Under the pieces are notes generated by a model. It did no database searches. It was not told the origin of the DNA and saw only the letters and a program-made list of their open reading frames with translations. From contig NZ_CP039250.1 of assembly GCF_004795895.1 (NCBI RefSeq), positions 868,001 through 932,000 on the forward strand: a stretch of DNA of 64,000 nucleotides, written 5' to 3'. Each line of letters starts with the position of its first letter. The stretch's first letter is position 1. This DNA is from Sphingopyxis sp. PAMC25046. GTDB lineage: Bacteria > Pseudomonadota > Alphaproteobacteria > Sphingomonadales > Sphingomonadaceae. Below are positions 33,757 to 41,992 of the stretch, one piece after another. A program made the position numbers and the translations under genes.

Positions 33757-34601
33757 CCATCGAAACCCTTTCCACCGTTCGCAGCCATGGAGGCACGCAA
33801 GGCGTCTACAAGCATGCGAGCACGACCACCGGCACCGACATGACCTTCGCGGTCTTCGTCCCCGACCATGACGGCGGCGCGAAGCTGCCGGTGTTATGGT
33901 ATCTGTCGGGGCTGACCTGCACCCACGCCAATGTGATGGAGAAGGGCGAATATCGCGCGGCCTGCGCCGAACATGGCGTGATCTTCATCGCGCCCGACAC
34001 GTCGCCCCGTGGTGAGGATGTGCCGGACGATCCCGATGCGGCCTATGATTTCGGACTCGGCGCGGGCTTTTATGTCGATGCGACCGCCGAGCCGTGGGCG
34101 AAACATTACCGAATGCGCTCGTACGTCGAGGACGAACTGCCGTCGCTGGTGCTGCGCAATTTCGCGAGCGCCGACCTGACGCGGCAGGGCATCACCGGCC
34201 ACTCGATGGGCGGACATGGCGCGCTCACGATCGGCCTTCGCAATCAGGACCGTTTCCGCTCGGTGTCGGCCTTTTCGCCGATCGTCGCGCCGTCGCAATG
34301 CCCGTGGGGCGAAAAGGCGCTCGGCGGCTATCTCGGCGGCGACCGCGAGGATTGGCACGCCTATGATGCGTGCGCGCTGCTCGATCAGGGGCTGCGTGTG
34401 CCCGACCTGCTCGTCGATCAGGGCGAGGCCGACAATTTTCTTGCCGAACAGCTCAAGACCGGATTGCTGGTCGAAGCGTGCGAGCGGAACGGGCAAAAGG
34501 CCGATATCCGCATGCAGCCGGGCTATGACCACAGTTATTTCTTCATCTCGACCTTCATGGCCGAGCATGTAGCGTGGCACGCCGAACGGTTGAAGGCGTA
34601 A
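33753..34601 (+). CDS. fghA: S-formylglutathione hydrolase
   Basis: A 282-residue esterase-D-type alpha/beta hydrolase that splits S-formylglutathione into formate and glutathione, the step after FrmA. The nucleophile is Ser151 in TGHSMGGHGAL; Asp lies in LVDQGEADNF and His in PGYDHSYFFISTF. The family LSGLTCTHANVMEKG segment lies at residues 51-65. The ATG at 33753 overlaps the upstream stop by 4 bases (ATGA). Confidence 0.93.
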   Translation: MTIETLSTVRSHGGTQGVYKHASTTTGTDMTFAVFVPDHDGGAKLPVLWYLSGLTCTHANVMEKGEYRAACAEHGVIFIAPDTSPRGEDVPDDPDAAYDFGLGAGFYVDATAEPWAKHYRMRSYVEDELPSLVLRNFASADLTRQGITGHSMGGHGALTIGLRNQDRFRSVSAFSPIVAPSQCPWGEKALGGYLGGDREDWHAYDACALLDQGLRVPDLLVDQGEADNFLAEQLKTGLLVEACERNGQKADIRMQPGYDHSYFFISTFMAEHVAWHAERLKA

Positions 34602-34692
34602 ACCCTCCCTTCAGGGCGGGGTTGGGGGAGGGCATTTGACGTTGCCGAATCCTCCGCGCTGCGACTAGCGAGCAAGCTCGCAAGTCTCGCCG

Positions 34693-34714
34693 CCCCTCCC
34701 GCAAGCGGGAGGGG
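34693..34714. terminator. Hairpin between convergent fghA and quinone reductase genes
   Basis: A perfect 10-base stem CCCCTCCCGC with GCGGGAGGGG and an AA loop lies 3 bases from the stop of the quinone reductase and 91 bases after fghA. No T tract; a bidirectional end signal is likely by position. Confidence 0.55.
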
Positions 34715-34717
34715 GTT

Positions 34718-35704
34718 CTAAGAGTGCTCCGGTATCAGCAGTGTCGACCCGGTCGTGCGTCCCGCTTCCAGATCGGCATGCGCCCGCGCCGCATCCTCCA
34801 GCGAATAACGCTGGCCGATCGTGATCTTCACCGCGCCGCTCTCGATCATCTCGAACACGCGCGCGGCGCCCGCGGCACGTTCGCCGGGCAGGTGATAATA
34901 ATCGAACAGCGTCGGGCGCGTCACGAACTGCGACCCATGCTGTGCGAGGATGCCAAGGTTGACGCCGGTCACCGGCCCGCCGGCGTTGCCGTAACTCACG
35001 ATCAGTCCGCGCCGTGCGGTCGCTCGCAGCGACACGTCCCAGGTCGCCATGCCGATGCCGTCGAAGGTGACGGGGACGCCCTGTCCGTCGGTGATTTCGC
35101 GGACGTGCGCGGCGACGTCGTCCTGCTTGTAGCGGATGACATGGTCGGCGCCGGCTTCGCGCGCGGCATGCGCCTTGGCTTCGGTGCTGACGGTGCCGAT
35201 GACCGTCGCGCCGATCGCCTTCAGCCACTGGACGAGGATCAGCCCGACCCCGCCCGCGGCGGCATGGACGAGCACCGTCATACCGGCTTCGACCTTCGCG
35301 CAGCGTTCGACGAGCGCTTCGACCGTGCACGCCTTGAGCAGCGCGGCGGCGGCGGTTTCGTCGTCGATGCCGGGCGGCAGCTTGAACAGCGAGGAAGCGG
35401 GAACGATCCGCGCTGACGCATAGGCGCTCCGCTGCGGCCCGAAGGTCGCGACGCGGTCCCCGGGGCGGAGGCCGTGGACGTCGGCGCCGATCGCGACCAC
35501 CTCGCCCGCCGCCTCGACGCCGAGCCCGCCGGGCAACTCGACCGGATAGGTGCCGTCGCGGTGATAGGTGTCGATATAGTTGAGCCCGACAGCTGTCTGG
35601 CGCACGAGCACCTGTCCGGGGCCGGGATCGGCGAGCGTCACGATGCGCCAGTCGATGACCTCGGGACCGCCCTGCTTTTCGATGAAAGCCTCAATCGCCT
35701 GCAT
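34718..35704 (-). CDS. NADPH:quinone oxidoreductase, zinc-free MDR family
   Basis: A 328-residue quinone reductase of the QOR/zeta-crystallin type. Family marks are VGLNYIDTYHRDGTYPVELP, LGVEAAGEVVAIGADV, the coenzyme motif VHAAAGGVGLILVQWLKAIG and SYGNAGGPVTGVN. Zinc-binding cysteines are absent, as expected. AGGAG lies 8 bases before the ATG at 35704; an ATG nine codons upstream has none. Confidence 0.88.
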   Translation of the reverse strand: MQAIEAFIEKQGGPEVIDWRIVTLADPGPGQVLVRQTAVGLNYIDTYHRDGTYPVELPGGLGVEAAGEVVAIGADVHGLRPGDRVATFGPQRSAYASARIVPASSLFKLPPGIDDETAAAALLKACTVEALVERCAKVEAGMTVLVHAAAGGVGLILVQWLKAIGATVIGTVSTEAKAHAAREAGADHVIRYKQDDVAAHVREITDGQGVPVTFDGIGMATWDVSLRATARRGLIVSYGNAGGPVTGVNLGILAQHGSQFVTRPTLFDYYHLPGERAAGAARVFEMIESGAVKITIGQRYSLEDAARAHADLEAGRTTGSTLLIPEHS

Positions 35705-35774
35705 GCGCCGCTCTCCTGCTGTCGGGCCCATCTGGTGGGCCGGAGCAGAGAGCGCAAGGGCAGTGCGATGAAAG

Positions 35775-35796
35775 CCCCTCCCGCGAAGGGGAGGGG
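35775..35796. terminator. Hairpin between helicase and quinone reductase genes
   Basis: CCCCTCCC pairs with GGGAGGGG around a GCGAA-type loop, 7 bases after the stop of the minus-strand helicase gene (downstream of the gene, on its strand 35796 to 35775 lies beyond the start of the neighbour). Likely part of an end or leader structure; no T tract. Confidence 0.4.
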
Positions 35797-35802
35797 GTCA
35801 AC

Positions 35803-37614
35803 TCATTTGGGGCGACGCGGGCTGCGCTGGCCGTAGGGCTTGGGCTTGTAGCGTTCGTTGCCGCCGGGGCCGCCCGGGCCACGCGGTCCACGTGGACCTG
35901 CACGATGGCCGCCCGGTGCGCCGCGCGGTCCAGCGTCGCGTGGGCCTTTGTCGCGGCGCGGCGGATAGGTCGGGCCGTCGGGCGCGGGCGTAATCGACAC
36001 GCCGCTGTCGTCCTCGCCGTCCTGGTTCGCGGTGCGAACCACGGCTTCGGCGAAGCGGTCGGCGATCGCGCGCGGGATGTTGAACATCGTTTCCTTTGGC
36101 CCGATGCGGATCGCGCCGATCTCGTTCTTGCTCACATGGCCGCGGCGGCAGAGCAGGGGCAGGATCCAGCGCGGATCGGCATTCTGGTGGCGGCCGATAT
36201 TGAGGCGGAACCAGACGCTGTCCTCGAAGCCGTCGCGGCGGTCGCCGCCGCCGCGTTCAGGGCGTTCAAAACGCTCACCGCGTTCGGGACGCTCGCGGCC
36301 GCGCGGGCCGTTGTCGAGCAGATCCTCGGGCGGCGGCATCAGCGCGCGGTGCGCGCGGACGAGCGAGGCCGCGATGTCCTCGGGGCTGCGCTCGGCCATC
36401 AGCCGCGCGGCGAGTTCCAGATCCTCGGGCTCATGCTCGACGGGTGCGAGCAGCTTTTCGATCAGCCGTTCCTGATCCTTTTGGCGGACGTCGGCGGCGG
36501 TCGGCGCGTCCATCCATTCAGCGTTGATCCGCGCGCCGCGCAGCATGCCGTCGACGCGGCGGCGGCGCGGATAGGGGACGATGATGACCGCGGTGCCCTT
36601 TTTGCCAGCGCGGCCGGTGCGGCCCGAACGGTGCTGAAGCGTTTCGGCATCGCGCGGAATTTCGACATGGATGACGAGGCTGAGCGTCGGCAGGTCGATG
36701 CCGCGCGCGGCGACGTCGGTCGCGACGCAGACTCTGGCCCGGCGGTCGCGCAGCGCCTGTAGCGCGTGGTTGCGCTCGTTCTGGCTATGCTCGCCCGACA
36801 GCGCGACGGCGGCGAAACCGCGCTCGATCAGGCTCGCGTGCAGGCGGCGGACATTGTCGCGCGTCGCGCAGAAGAGCATCGCGGTCTCGGCTTCGTGCAG
36901 GCGCAGCAGGTTGATCACCGCGCCTTCGATGTCGGCGGGGGCGACGGTCACCGCCTGATAGGCGATGTCGCCATGGCCGCGGTCTTCGCCGACGGTTGAT
37001 ATGCGCAGCGCATCGCGCTGGTAACGCTTGGCGAGCTGGACGATCGGCTTCGGAAGCGTCGCCGAGAAGAGAAGTGTGCGGCGCGTATCGGGGGTGCCGT
37101 CGAGGATTTCCTCGAGATCGTCGCGGAACCCCATGTCGAGCATTTCGTCGGCCTCGTCGAGCACCGCGACGCGCAGCGCTTCGAGGTCGAGTGCACCGCG
37201 TTCGAGATGGTCGCGCAGGCGCCCGGGGGTGCCGACGACGATATGCACGCCCTGGTTGAGGTTGCGGCGCTCGCGGCTCGCATCCATGCCGCCGACGCAG
37301 GTCGCGATGCGCGCGCCGGCCTTGGCATAGAGCCAGCCGAGTTCGCGGCTGACCTGCAGCGCGAGTTCGCGCGTCGGCGCGACGATCAGCGCAAGCGGCG
37401 CGGTCGCGAAGGGCAGGCGGCCGTCTTCGAGCAGTTCGTCCGCCATCGCGAGGCCGAAAGCGACGGTCTTGCCCGAGCCGGTCTGCGCCGAAACGAGCAG
37501 GTCGCGGCCCTTTGCCGCCTCTTCGCTAACCTGCGCCTGGACGGGAGTAAGCGCTTCATAGCCGCGCGCGGTGAGGGCGTCCGCAAGGACGGGCGAGAGA
37601 TGTTCGAAAGCCAT
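35803..37614 (-). CDS. DEAD-box ATP-dependent RNA helicase
   Basis: A 603-residue DEAD-box helicase. Walker A SAQTGSGKT is at residues 42-50, then PTRELALQV, motif Ib TPGRLRDHLERG, DEAD in VLDEADEMLDMGF, SAT in LFSATLP, and the second RecA domain with VATDVAARGIDLP and QHRSGRTGRAGKKG. Residues 460-530 form an RNA-binding domain of the DbpA type (ADPRWILPLLCRRGHVSKNE), and the tail is Gly/Arg/Pro-rich and basic. This architecture is the DeaD/CsdA-like group used in ribosome assembly and cold growth, though the exact orthology is open. Confidence 0.92.
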   Translation of the reverse strand: MAFEHLSPVLADALTARGYEALTPVQAQVSEEAAKGRDLLVSAQTGSGKTVAFGLAMADELLEDGRLPFATAPLALIVAPTRELALQVSRELGWLYAKAGARIATCVGGMDASRERRNLNQGVHIVVGTPGRLRDHLERGALDLEALRVAVLDEADEMLDMGFRDDLEEILDGTPDTRRTLLFSATLPKPIVQLAKRYQRDALRISTVGEDRGHGDIAYQAVTVAPADIEGAVINLLRLHEAETAMLFCATRDNVRRLHASLIERGFAAVALSGEHSQNERNHALQALRDRRARVCVATDVAARGIDLPTLSLVIHVEIPRDAETLQHRSGRTGRAGKKGTAVIIVPYPRRRRVDGMLRGARINAEWMDAPTAADVRQKDQERLIEKLLAPVEHEPEDLELAARLMAERSPEDIAASLVRAHRALMPPPEDLLDNGPRGRERPERGERFERPERGGGDRRDGFEDSVWFRLNIGRHQNADPRWILPLLCRRGHVSKNEIGAIRIGPKETMFNIPRAIADRFAEAVVRTANQDGEDDSGVSITPAPDGPTYPPRRDKGPRDAGPRGAPGGHRAGPRGPRGPGGPGGNERYKPKPYGQRSPRRPK

Positions 37615-37659
37615 ATGTTCTTCTTATCCTGTGCGGCCATGCGCGGCCGATTCTCTGTT

Positions 37660-37740
37660 CGTCACCCCGGACCTGATCCGGGGTCCATCGCCCAAGGTTT
37701 TGCAATGGCGCGTGGATGCCGGATCAAGTCCGGCATGACG
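37660..37740. repeat. Intergenic palindrome, family B copy 2
   Basis: Arms 37660-37687 and 37713-37740 pair around a 25-base loop; cores GGACCTGATCCGGGGTCCA and GGATCAAGTCCGGCATGACG. It lies between the minus-strand helicase and YhiN genes. Confidence 0.82.
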
Positions 37741-37759
37741 ATGGTTCTTAAGTTTTTTC

Positions 37760-38932
37760 CTAAAGGGCCTGACCCGCTGCGTATCCGCTGGCCCAGGCCC
37801 ATTGAAAATTATAGCCGCCCAGCCATCCGGTGACGTCCACGGCTTCGCCGACCGCATACAGGCCGGGAACGCTTTTGGCCATCATTGTTTGCGAGGACAG
37901 GTTTGCAGTCGAAATCCCGCCCACGGTGACCTCGGCCTTCGCGAAACCCTCGGTGCCGTTGGGGTGGAACGGCCAGCGCTTGAGGCGCGCCTCGGCGTCG
38001 GCGAGCTTGCGGTCGGTGAGCGCGCCGAGTTCGCCGGGAAGCGCGAGGCGGTCGGCCAGCGTCTGGGCGAGCCGGTCGGGAAGCGCGAGCGCCGAAGCCA
38101 GCGTCGCCCGTGGGCGAGAGCGCTTGGCTTCGAGCAGCCAGCCCGGCGCCGCATCGGGAAGGAAGTCGATCGTCACCGGTTCGCCATGCCGCCAATAGCT
38201 GCTGACCTGAAGGATCGCCGGGCCCGAAAGACCCTTATGCGTGAACAGCGCGGCTTCGCGGAAGCTTGCCTTGCCCGCGCGAGCTTCGACCGGGGTCGCG
38301 ACCCCCGACAGGTCGCGGAACAGTACATCGTCGCCGCCCAACGTCAGCGGGACGAGCGCGGGGCGCGGCTCGACGACCTTTAGCGCGAACCGGCGCGCGA
38401 GATCGTAGGCGAAGCCGGTGGCGCCCATTTTCGGGATCGACGGCCCGCCGGTCGCAATGACGAGGTTGGCGGCGGTAAAGGGCTGGTCGCCGAAACTCAC
38501 GCGGAAGCCGCCATCGCCATGCGTCACCTCGCGCACCGGCTGGCCGCAGCGGACATCGACCGCGCCCTTCGCGCATTCGTCCAGCAGCATCGCGACGATC
38601 TGCTTTGCCGAGCCGTCGCAAAAAAGCTGGCCGAGCGTCTTTTCGTGATGCGCGATCCCGTAAGCGTTCACCAGCTCGATGAAATCGGCGGCGGTATAGC
38701 GCGCGAGCGCCGATTTGGCGAAATGCGGATTCGCCGAGATATAACGGTCGGGCGCGCTATATATGTTGGTGAAATTGCACCGCCCGCCGCCCGAGATCAG
38801 GATTTTCTTGCCCACCTGGTCGGCATGGTCGAGCAGCAGGACGCGCCGCCCCCTTTGCCCCGCGACCGCGGCGCACATCAGCCCGGCCGCGCCGGCACCC
38901 AGCACGATGGCGTCATAATCGAAAGCGGTCAT
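37760..38932 (-). CDS. FAD/NAD(P)-binding oxidoreductase, HI0933/YhiN family
   Basis: A 390-residue flavoprotein with the dinucleotide motif VLGAGAAGLMCAAVAGQRG at residues 10-28, the family signature KILISGGGRCNFTN near residue 45, a second motif NLVIATGGPSIPKMGATG and a C-terminal GLYAVGEAVDVTGWLGGYNF. The HI0933 family is widespread but its reaction is unsettled (aminoacetone oxidase and tRNA-related roles have been proposed). The gene starts 7 bases after the small HTH gene and probably shares a transcript with it and the Gre factor. Confidence 0.88.
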   Translation of the reverse strand: MTAFDYDAIVLGAGAAGLMCAAVAGQRGRRVLLLDHADQVGKKILISGGGRCNFTNIYSAPDRYISANPHFAKSALARYTAADFIELVNAYGIAHHEKTLGQLFCDGSAKQIVAMLLDECAKGAVDVRCGQPVREVTHGDGGFRVSFGDQPFTAANLVIATGGPSIPKMGATGFAYDLARRFALKVVEPRPALVPLTLGGDDVLFRDLSGVATPVEARAGKASFREAALFTHKGLSGPAILQVSSYWRHGEPVTIDFLPDAAPGWLLEAKRSRPRATLASALALPDRLAQTLADRLALPGELGALTDRKLADAEARLKRWPFHPNGTEGFAKAEVTVGGISTANLSSQTMMAKSVPGLYAVGEAVDVTGWLGGYNFQWAWASGYAAGQAL

Positions 38933-38939
38933 GAAAGGC

Positions 38940-39119
38940 CTAGTGCAGCTTCGCGATCGAGAGGCCGTCGGCCTTGGCGCGTTGCTTCACCGATTCCTCG
39001 CTGCGCGTCAGCGCCTTGGCGATCGCTTTCAGCGCCATGCCCTTTTTCGCGAGCGTGTGAAGCTTGTCGATTTCGGCGGCGGTCCACGGCTGTTTGTGTC
39101 GTTCGAACCTGTCCTTCAT
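38940..39119 (-). CDS. Small HTH-like protein coupled to Gre factor
   Basis: A 59-residue basic protein beginning MKDRFERHKQPWTAAEIDKL and continuing HTLAKKGMALKAIAKALTRS, then EESVKQRAKADGL. PWTAAEIDKLHTL followed by two short helices resembles a Myb/SANT or GcrA-like helix-turn-helix. The ATG at 39119 overlaps the TGA of the Gre gene (ATGA, 4 bases), and the stop lies 7 bases before the YhiN start, so it is a genuine member of a three-gene operon. Similar tiny SANT-like proteins occur in alphaproteobacteria; function unknown. Confidence 0.75.
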   Translation of the reverse strand: MKDRFERHKQPWTAAEIDKLHTLAKKGMALKAIAKALTRSEESVKQRAKADGLSIAKLH

Positions 39120-39592
39120 GCCATCACCTCCGGATCGGCGGCGGCGGCGAGAATCTCGATCGCATCGTCGCGCCCCTGAAATGCGACCATGTCGCCGGCC
39201 TCGGCACCCATCAAGGCGCGGCCGAGCGGCGCGGTGAAGGCGATATGGCCCGCGGCGGGATCGGCCTCGTCATGGCCGACGATCGTGACCGCGCGTTCGG
39301 CGCCATTCAACGCATAGCGGACGCGGCTGCCGATGCCGACGACATTGTCGCCAGGCGGCGCCTGCACCTCCGCGGTCGCCTGACGCGTATGGAGATAGCG
39401 AAGGCGGCGCTGCAATTTCTTGCGCGCGTCGTCGCCGGTTTCGGCTGCGATCGCGGTTTCGAGGCGCGCCACCTCCTCGCCGAGCAGGCGGAGGCCGCGT
39501 GGGGTCACGAGATTGGCGCCGACCGGAATCGGCCATTCGAACTCGGGTTCTTTATGTTCGTCGTCGCTCTCGCGGCGAAAGGCTACGCTCAT
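39116..39592 (-). CDS. GreA/GreB family transcription elongation factor
   Basis: A 158-residue Gre-type factor that rescues backtracked RNA polymerase. The N-terminal coiled-coil part is LVTPRGLRLLGEEVARLETA and continues to LQRRLRYLHTRQATAEV, then the C-terminal FKBP-like part with VGIGSRVRYALNGAERAVTI and SPLGRALMGAEAGDMV-like (here APLGRALMGAEAGDMVAF). The N-terminal 30 residues are acidic and unlike E. coli GreA. The ATG at 39592 was preferred to an upstream frame extension that lacks homology. Confidence 0.82.
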   Translation of the reverse strand: MSVAFRRESDDEHKEPEFEWPIPVGANLVTPRGLRLLGEEVARLETAIAAETGDDARKKLQRRLRYLHTRQATAEVQAPPGDNVVGIGSRVRYALNGAERAVTIVGHDEADPAAGHIAFTAPLGRALMGAEAGDMVAFQGRDDAIEILAAAADPEVMA

Positions 39593-39711
39593 CGTCTCTT
39601 TCCTGAAGGATTTGCGCCTCTGGGCCACGAAGGTGGCGACAAGATGGCGGCTTGCACTGGACAGGCCGTGCTCCTGTGTGTTACGCAAGCAACACACGAA
39701 GGAGATTTTCG

Positions 39712-40461
39712 ATGCGTAACTGGACGATGGCGGCGCTGCCGCTGGCTCTCGCGATGACCGTCACGGCGTGCAGCGCCGAAGTGACGAGCGACGGCAAGAA
39801 CGGACGGCGCACGGTTGATGCGGGGCCGGTGACCACGCAGAGCTTCGACCTCACGGGCTTCACCGGCGTCAAGGTCGCGGGTCCCGACGATGTCACCATT
39901 CGCCGCGGCGACGCTTTTTCGATCAGCGCCAAGGGACCGAAAGCCGTCATCGACGAGCTCGAAATCGAACTCGACGGCGACATGCTGTCCATCGGGCGCA
40001 AGAATTCGGACTTCAGCTTCCGCGGCGGCGACAATGATGTCGACATCGCGATCACCATGCCGGCGCTCCGCGAGGTGCGGCTGACCGGGTCGGGCGAGAT
40101 CGACGCCGATGCGGTCGACGGCGACGCGGTCGAGGCGGTGGTCACCGGTTCGGGCGACCTCAAGGTGGGGACGCTGAACGGCAAGAGCGCTAAGGTCGCC
40201 GTGTCGGGTTCGGGCGATATCGAAATCGGCGGCGGAACGATCGGATCGGGTGATTTCGGGGTTACAGGATCGGGCAACATCGCAGCGGGTGGGCTCGCGG
40301 CGACGACGCTCGATGTGTCGATCACCGGATCGGGCGACGTCGACGCGAAAGCGAGCGGCAGCGCCGACATCGCGATCCTGGGATCGGGCGATGCGACGAT
40401 CGGCGGCGGCGGCAAATGTTCGACGCGCACGATGGGTTCGGGCACCGCGACCTGTAACTAG
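39712..40461 (+). CDS. GIN-domain lipoprotein (DUF2807)
   Basis: A 249-residue exported protein. The signal peptide ends in the lipobox MTVTAC (Cys20). The rest is a right-handed beta-helix-like GIN domain with a repeated GSG signature: TGSGEIDA, TGSGDLKVG, SGSGDIEIG, TGSGNIAAG, TGSGDVDAK, LGSGDATIG. GAAGGAG precedes the ATG. The TAG stop lies within the left terminal repeat of the MITE-like element at 40458-40727. Function of GIN-domain lipoproteins is unknown; they are often paired with other secreted proteins. A second GIN protein follows the element. Confidence 0.85.
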   Translation: MRNWTMAALPLALAMTVTACSAEVTSDGKNGRRTVDAGPVTTQSFDLTGFTGVKVAGPDDVTIRRGDAFSISAKGPKAVIDELEIELDGDMLSIGRKNSDFSFRGGDNDVDIAITMPALREVRLTGSGEIDADAVDGDAVEAVVTGSGDLKVGTLNGKSAKVAVSGSGDIEIGGGTIGSGDFGVTGSGNIAAGGLAATTLDVSITGSGDVDAKASGSADIAILGSGDATIGGGGKCSTRTMGSGTATCN

Positions 40462-40727
40462 GGTCAGGACCCATTAATTCCGCGATCGAGGCGTCGAAAT
40501 GGCGAAGATATCGGGCTTGGGCGGGCGCAGCGGGTAGCATCGCTACCTGTAAGCCCGCCCAAGCCTGAGATCGAAGCCATTTCGACGTCCCTGCGGGATT
40601 TGACCGATTTTGCCCATGGCTTCGTCGAAAAGCCTTGAAATATGTTCATATTCCTGCGCCTTTTCTCCTCGCCCTGAGCAAAATCGCTTCAAACCTCGAA
40701 CGTGGAATTAATGGGTCCTGACCCTAG
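40458..40727. mobile_element. MITE-like non-autonomous element
   Basis: A 270-base element with perfect 24-base terminal inverted repeats (40458-40481 and 40704-40727) that start and end in CTAG. Inside are nested palindromes: 11 bases at 40493-40503 pairing with 40576-40586, and 13 bases at 40514-40526 pairing with 40553-40565, with an inner GGTAGC/GCTACC stem. It has no open frame for a transposase. The palindromic CTAG could be a target-site duplication. The upstream gene's stop codon falls inside it. No second copy is in the window. Confidence 0.8.
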
Positions 40728-40770
40728 GGCGCCTATGGTGCTGCCGGCCTGAAAAGGTTAGGGCAGCAGC

Positions 40771-41493
40771 ATGACCAGCACCCTGTCCTGTATCGCAAGG
40801 GGCGCCGCCGTCGCGGCGGGCGCCCTTTCGCTCGCCGGCGTCGCATCGGCGGCAGAGAAGCGTTTCGGCCTCACCAGTTTCGAGGCAATCGAGGTCAATG
40901 CCGACGTCGCGGTCGAGGTGGTGACGCGCGCGCCGGTGAGCGCGGTCGCGACGGGGCCGCAGGACGCGCTCGACCGGCTGAGCCTCGAAAGCCGCGACGG
41001 CCGGCTGGTGATCAGCCAGCGCCAGTTCGCGGGCGATGAAAAGCGCCGACGGCCGCACGGGCCGGTCACGGTTCGCGTCAACGCCGCCCATCTGAACAGC
41101 GCGACGCTCGCGGGGGCCGGCTCGCTCCGGATCGACCAGCTCAAGGGGCAGCGCGCGATGGTCGGCCTGCGCGGCCCCGGGGAATTGACCGTCGGCGCGA
41201 TCGCGGCCGACCGGCTGCAGGTCGCGATGATCGGCAACGGCACGATGACGCTCGGCGGCGCCGCCAAGACCGCGCGGATGACGCTGTCGGGTGCGGGCGT
41301 GGTCGATGCCGGCGCGCTGGCGGTCGGTGAGCTGATCAGCGACAGCGAGGGCGCGGGCGATCACATCCTCCACGCGGTCAAGAGCGCCGCGGTCACCGCG
41401 CGCGGGATCGGCAAGGTCGTTGTGCTTGGGCGGCCGGTGTGCACGGTGCGCAACGTCGGCAGCGGATCGGTGACCTGTGGGGCGGGGAAATAG
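40771..41493 (+). CDS. GIN-domain secreted protein
   Basis: A 240-residue protein with a Sec signal (GAAVAAGALSLAGVASA, about residues 11-27) and a GIN/DUF2807 domain. It has degenerate repeats (LAGAGSLRID, LRGPGELTVGA, MIGNGTMTLGG, LSGAGVVDAGA, SEGAGDHI) and two Cys near the end (RPVCTVRNVGSGSVTCGAGK), a likely disulfide. Distant paralog of the lipoprotein on the other side of the mobile element. Function unknown. Confidence 0.82.
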   Translation: MTSTLSCIARGAAVAAGALSLAGVASAAEKRFGLTSFEAIEVNADVAVEVVTRAPVSAVATGPQDALDRLSLESRDGRLVISQRQFAGDEKRRRPHGPVTVRVNAAHLNSATLAGAGSLRIDQLKGQRAMVGLRGPGELTVGAIAADRLQVAMIGNGTMTLGGAAKTARMTLSGAGVVDAGALAVGELISDSEGAGDHILHAVKSAAVTARGIGKVVVLGRPVCTVRNVGSGSVTCGAGK

Positions 41494-41557
41494 GTTCGGC
41501 GGGAGGGCCGGTTTCGGCCCCGTTGTGGACATTACTGCTACGATGCAATCTGGGAGA

Positions 41558-41941
41558 ATGAAGAGCTTGGCGAAGTCGAAGCAGTGGCGTCCGGAATATG
41601 GATTTAGGCGCTCGGTCGGTTGGAGGCAGAAGGTTCTCTATAGCGACGGGTGGGACTATCCTCGCGGTCCGAGCCGCCCACCTTTCCGCACACTCTTGCA
41701 CGTTCACCCCCGCCGAAAGTGGCGGACACTATATTTCGTGAGAAGCGTGGGTTTGACAGTGACGAACAGCCACGGTCATGAACCATTTATCGAGGTCGAG
41801 GTGCCTGCGGAGGTCTCACCCGAGCAACTGCGCCGGTTTGCAGAGCATTGTCGGCGAAGCGGGCTGTCCACCAAACGACTAGGACTGCCCGGCGCTAAGA
41901 TCGGCAGGTTTGAGGCATTGAGACCGCGACCCAGTTGTTGA
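41558..41941 (+). CDS. Hypothetical protein
   Basis: A 127-residue basic protein I do not recognise, beginning MKSLAKSKQWRPEYGFRRSV. It has a C-terminal VPAEVSPEQLRRFAEHCRRS segment that looks helical, and lacks a signal peptide or membrane segment. Its codons are noticeably less GC-biased at third positions than neighbours, a hint of recent arrival. An in-frame ATG at 41543 is an alternative start. It lies just past a GIN gene and a mobile element. Expression is not certain. Confidence 0.5.
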   Translation: MKSLAKSKQWRPEYGFRRSVGWRQKVLYSDGWDYPRGPSRPPFRTLLHVHPRRKWRTLYFVRSVGLTVTNSHGHEPFIEVEVPAEVSPEQLRRFAEHCRRSGLSTKRLGLPGAKIGRFEALRPRPSC

Positions 41942-41992
41942 CCCGCGCGCCACGCGAATGTCCGCTGGCTACCCCAAAGCCGCCGCCGCGCC

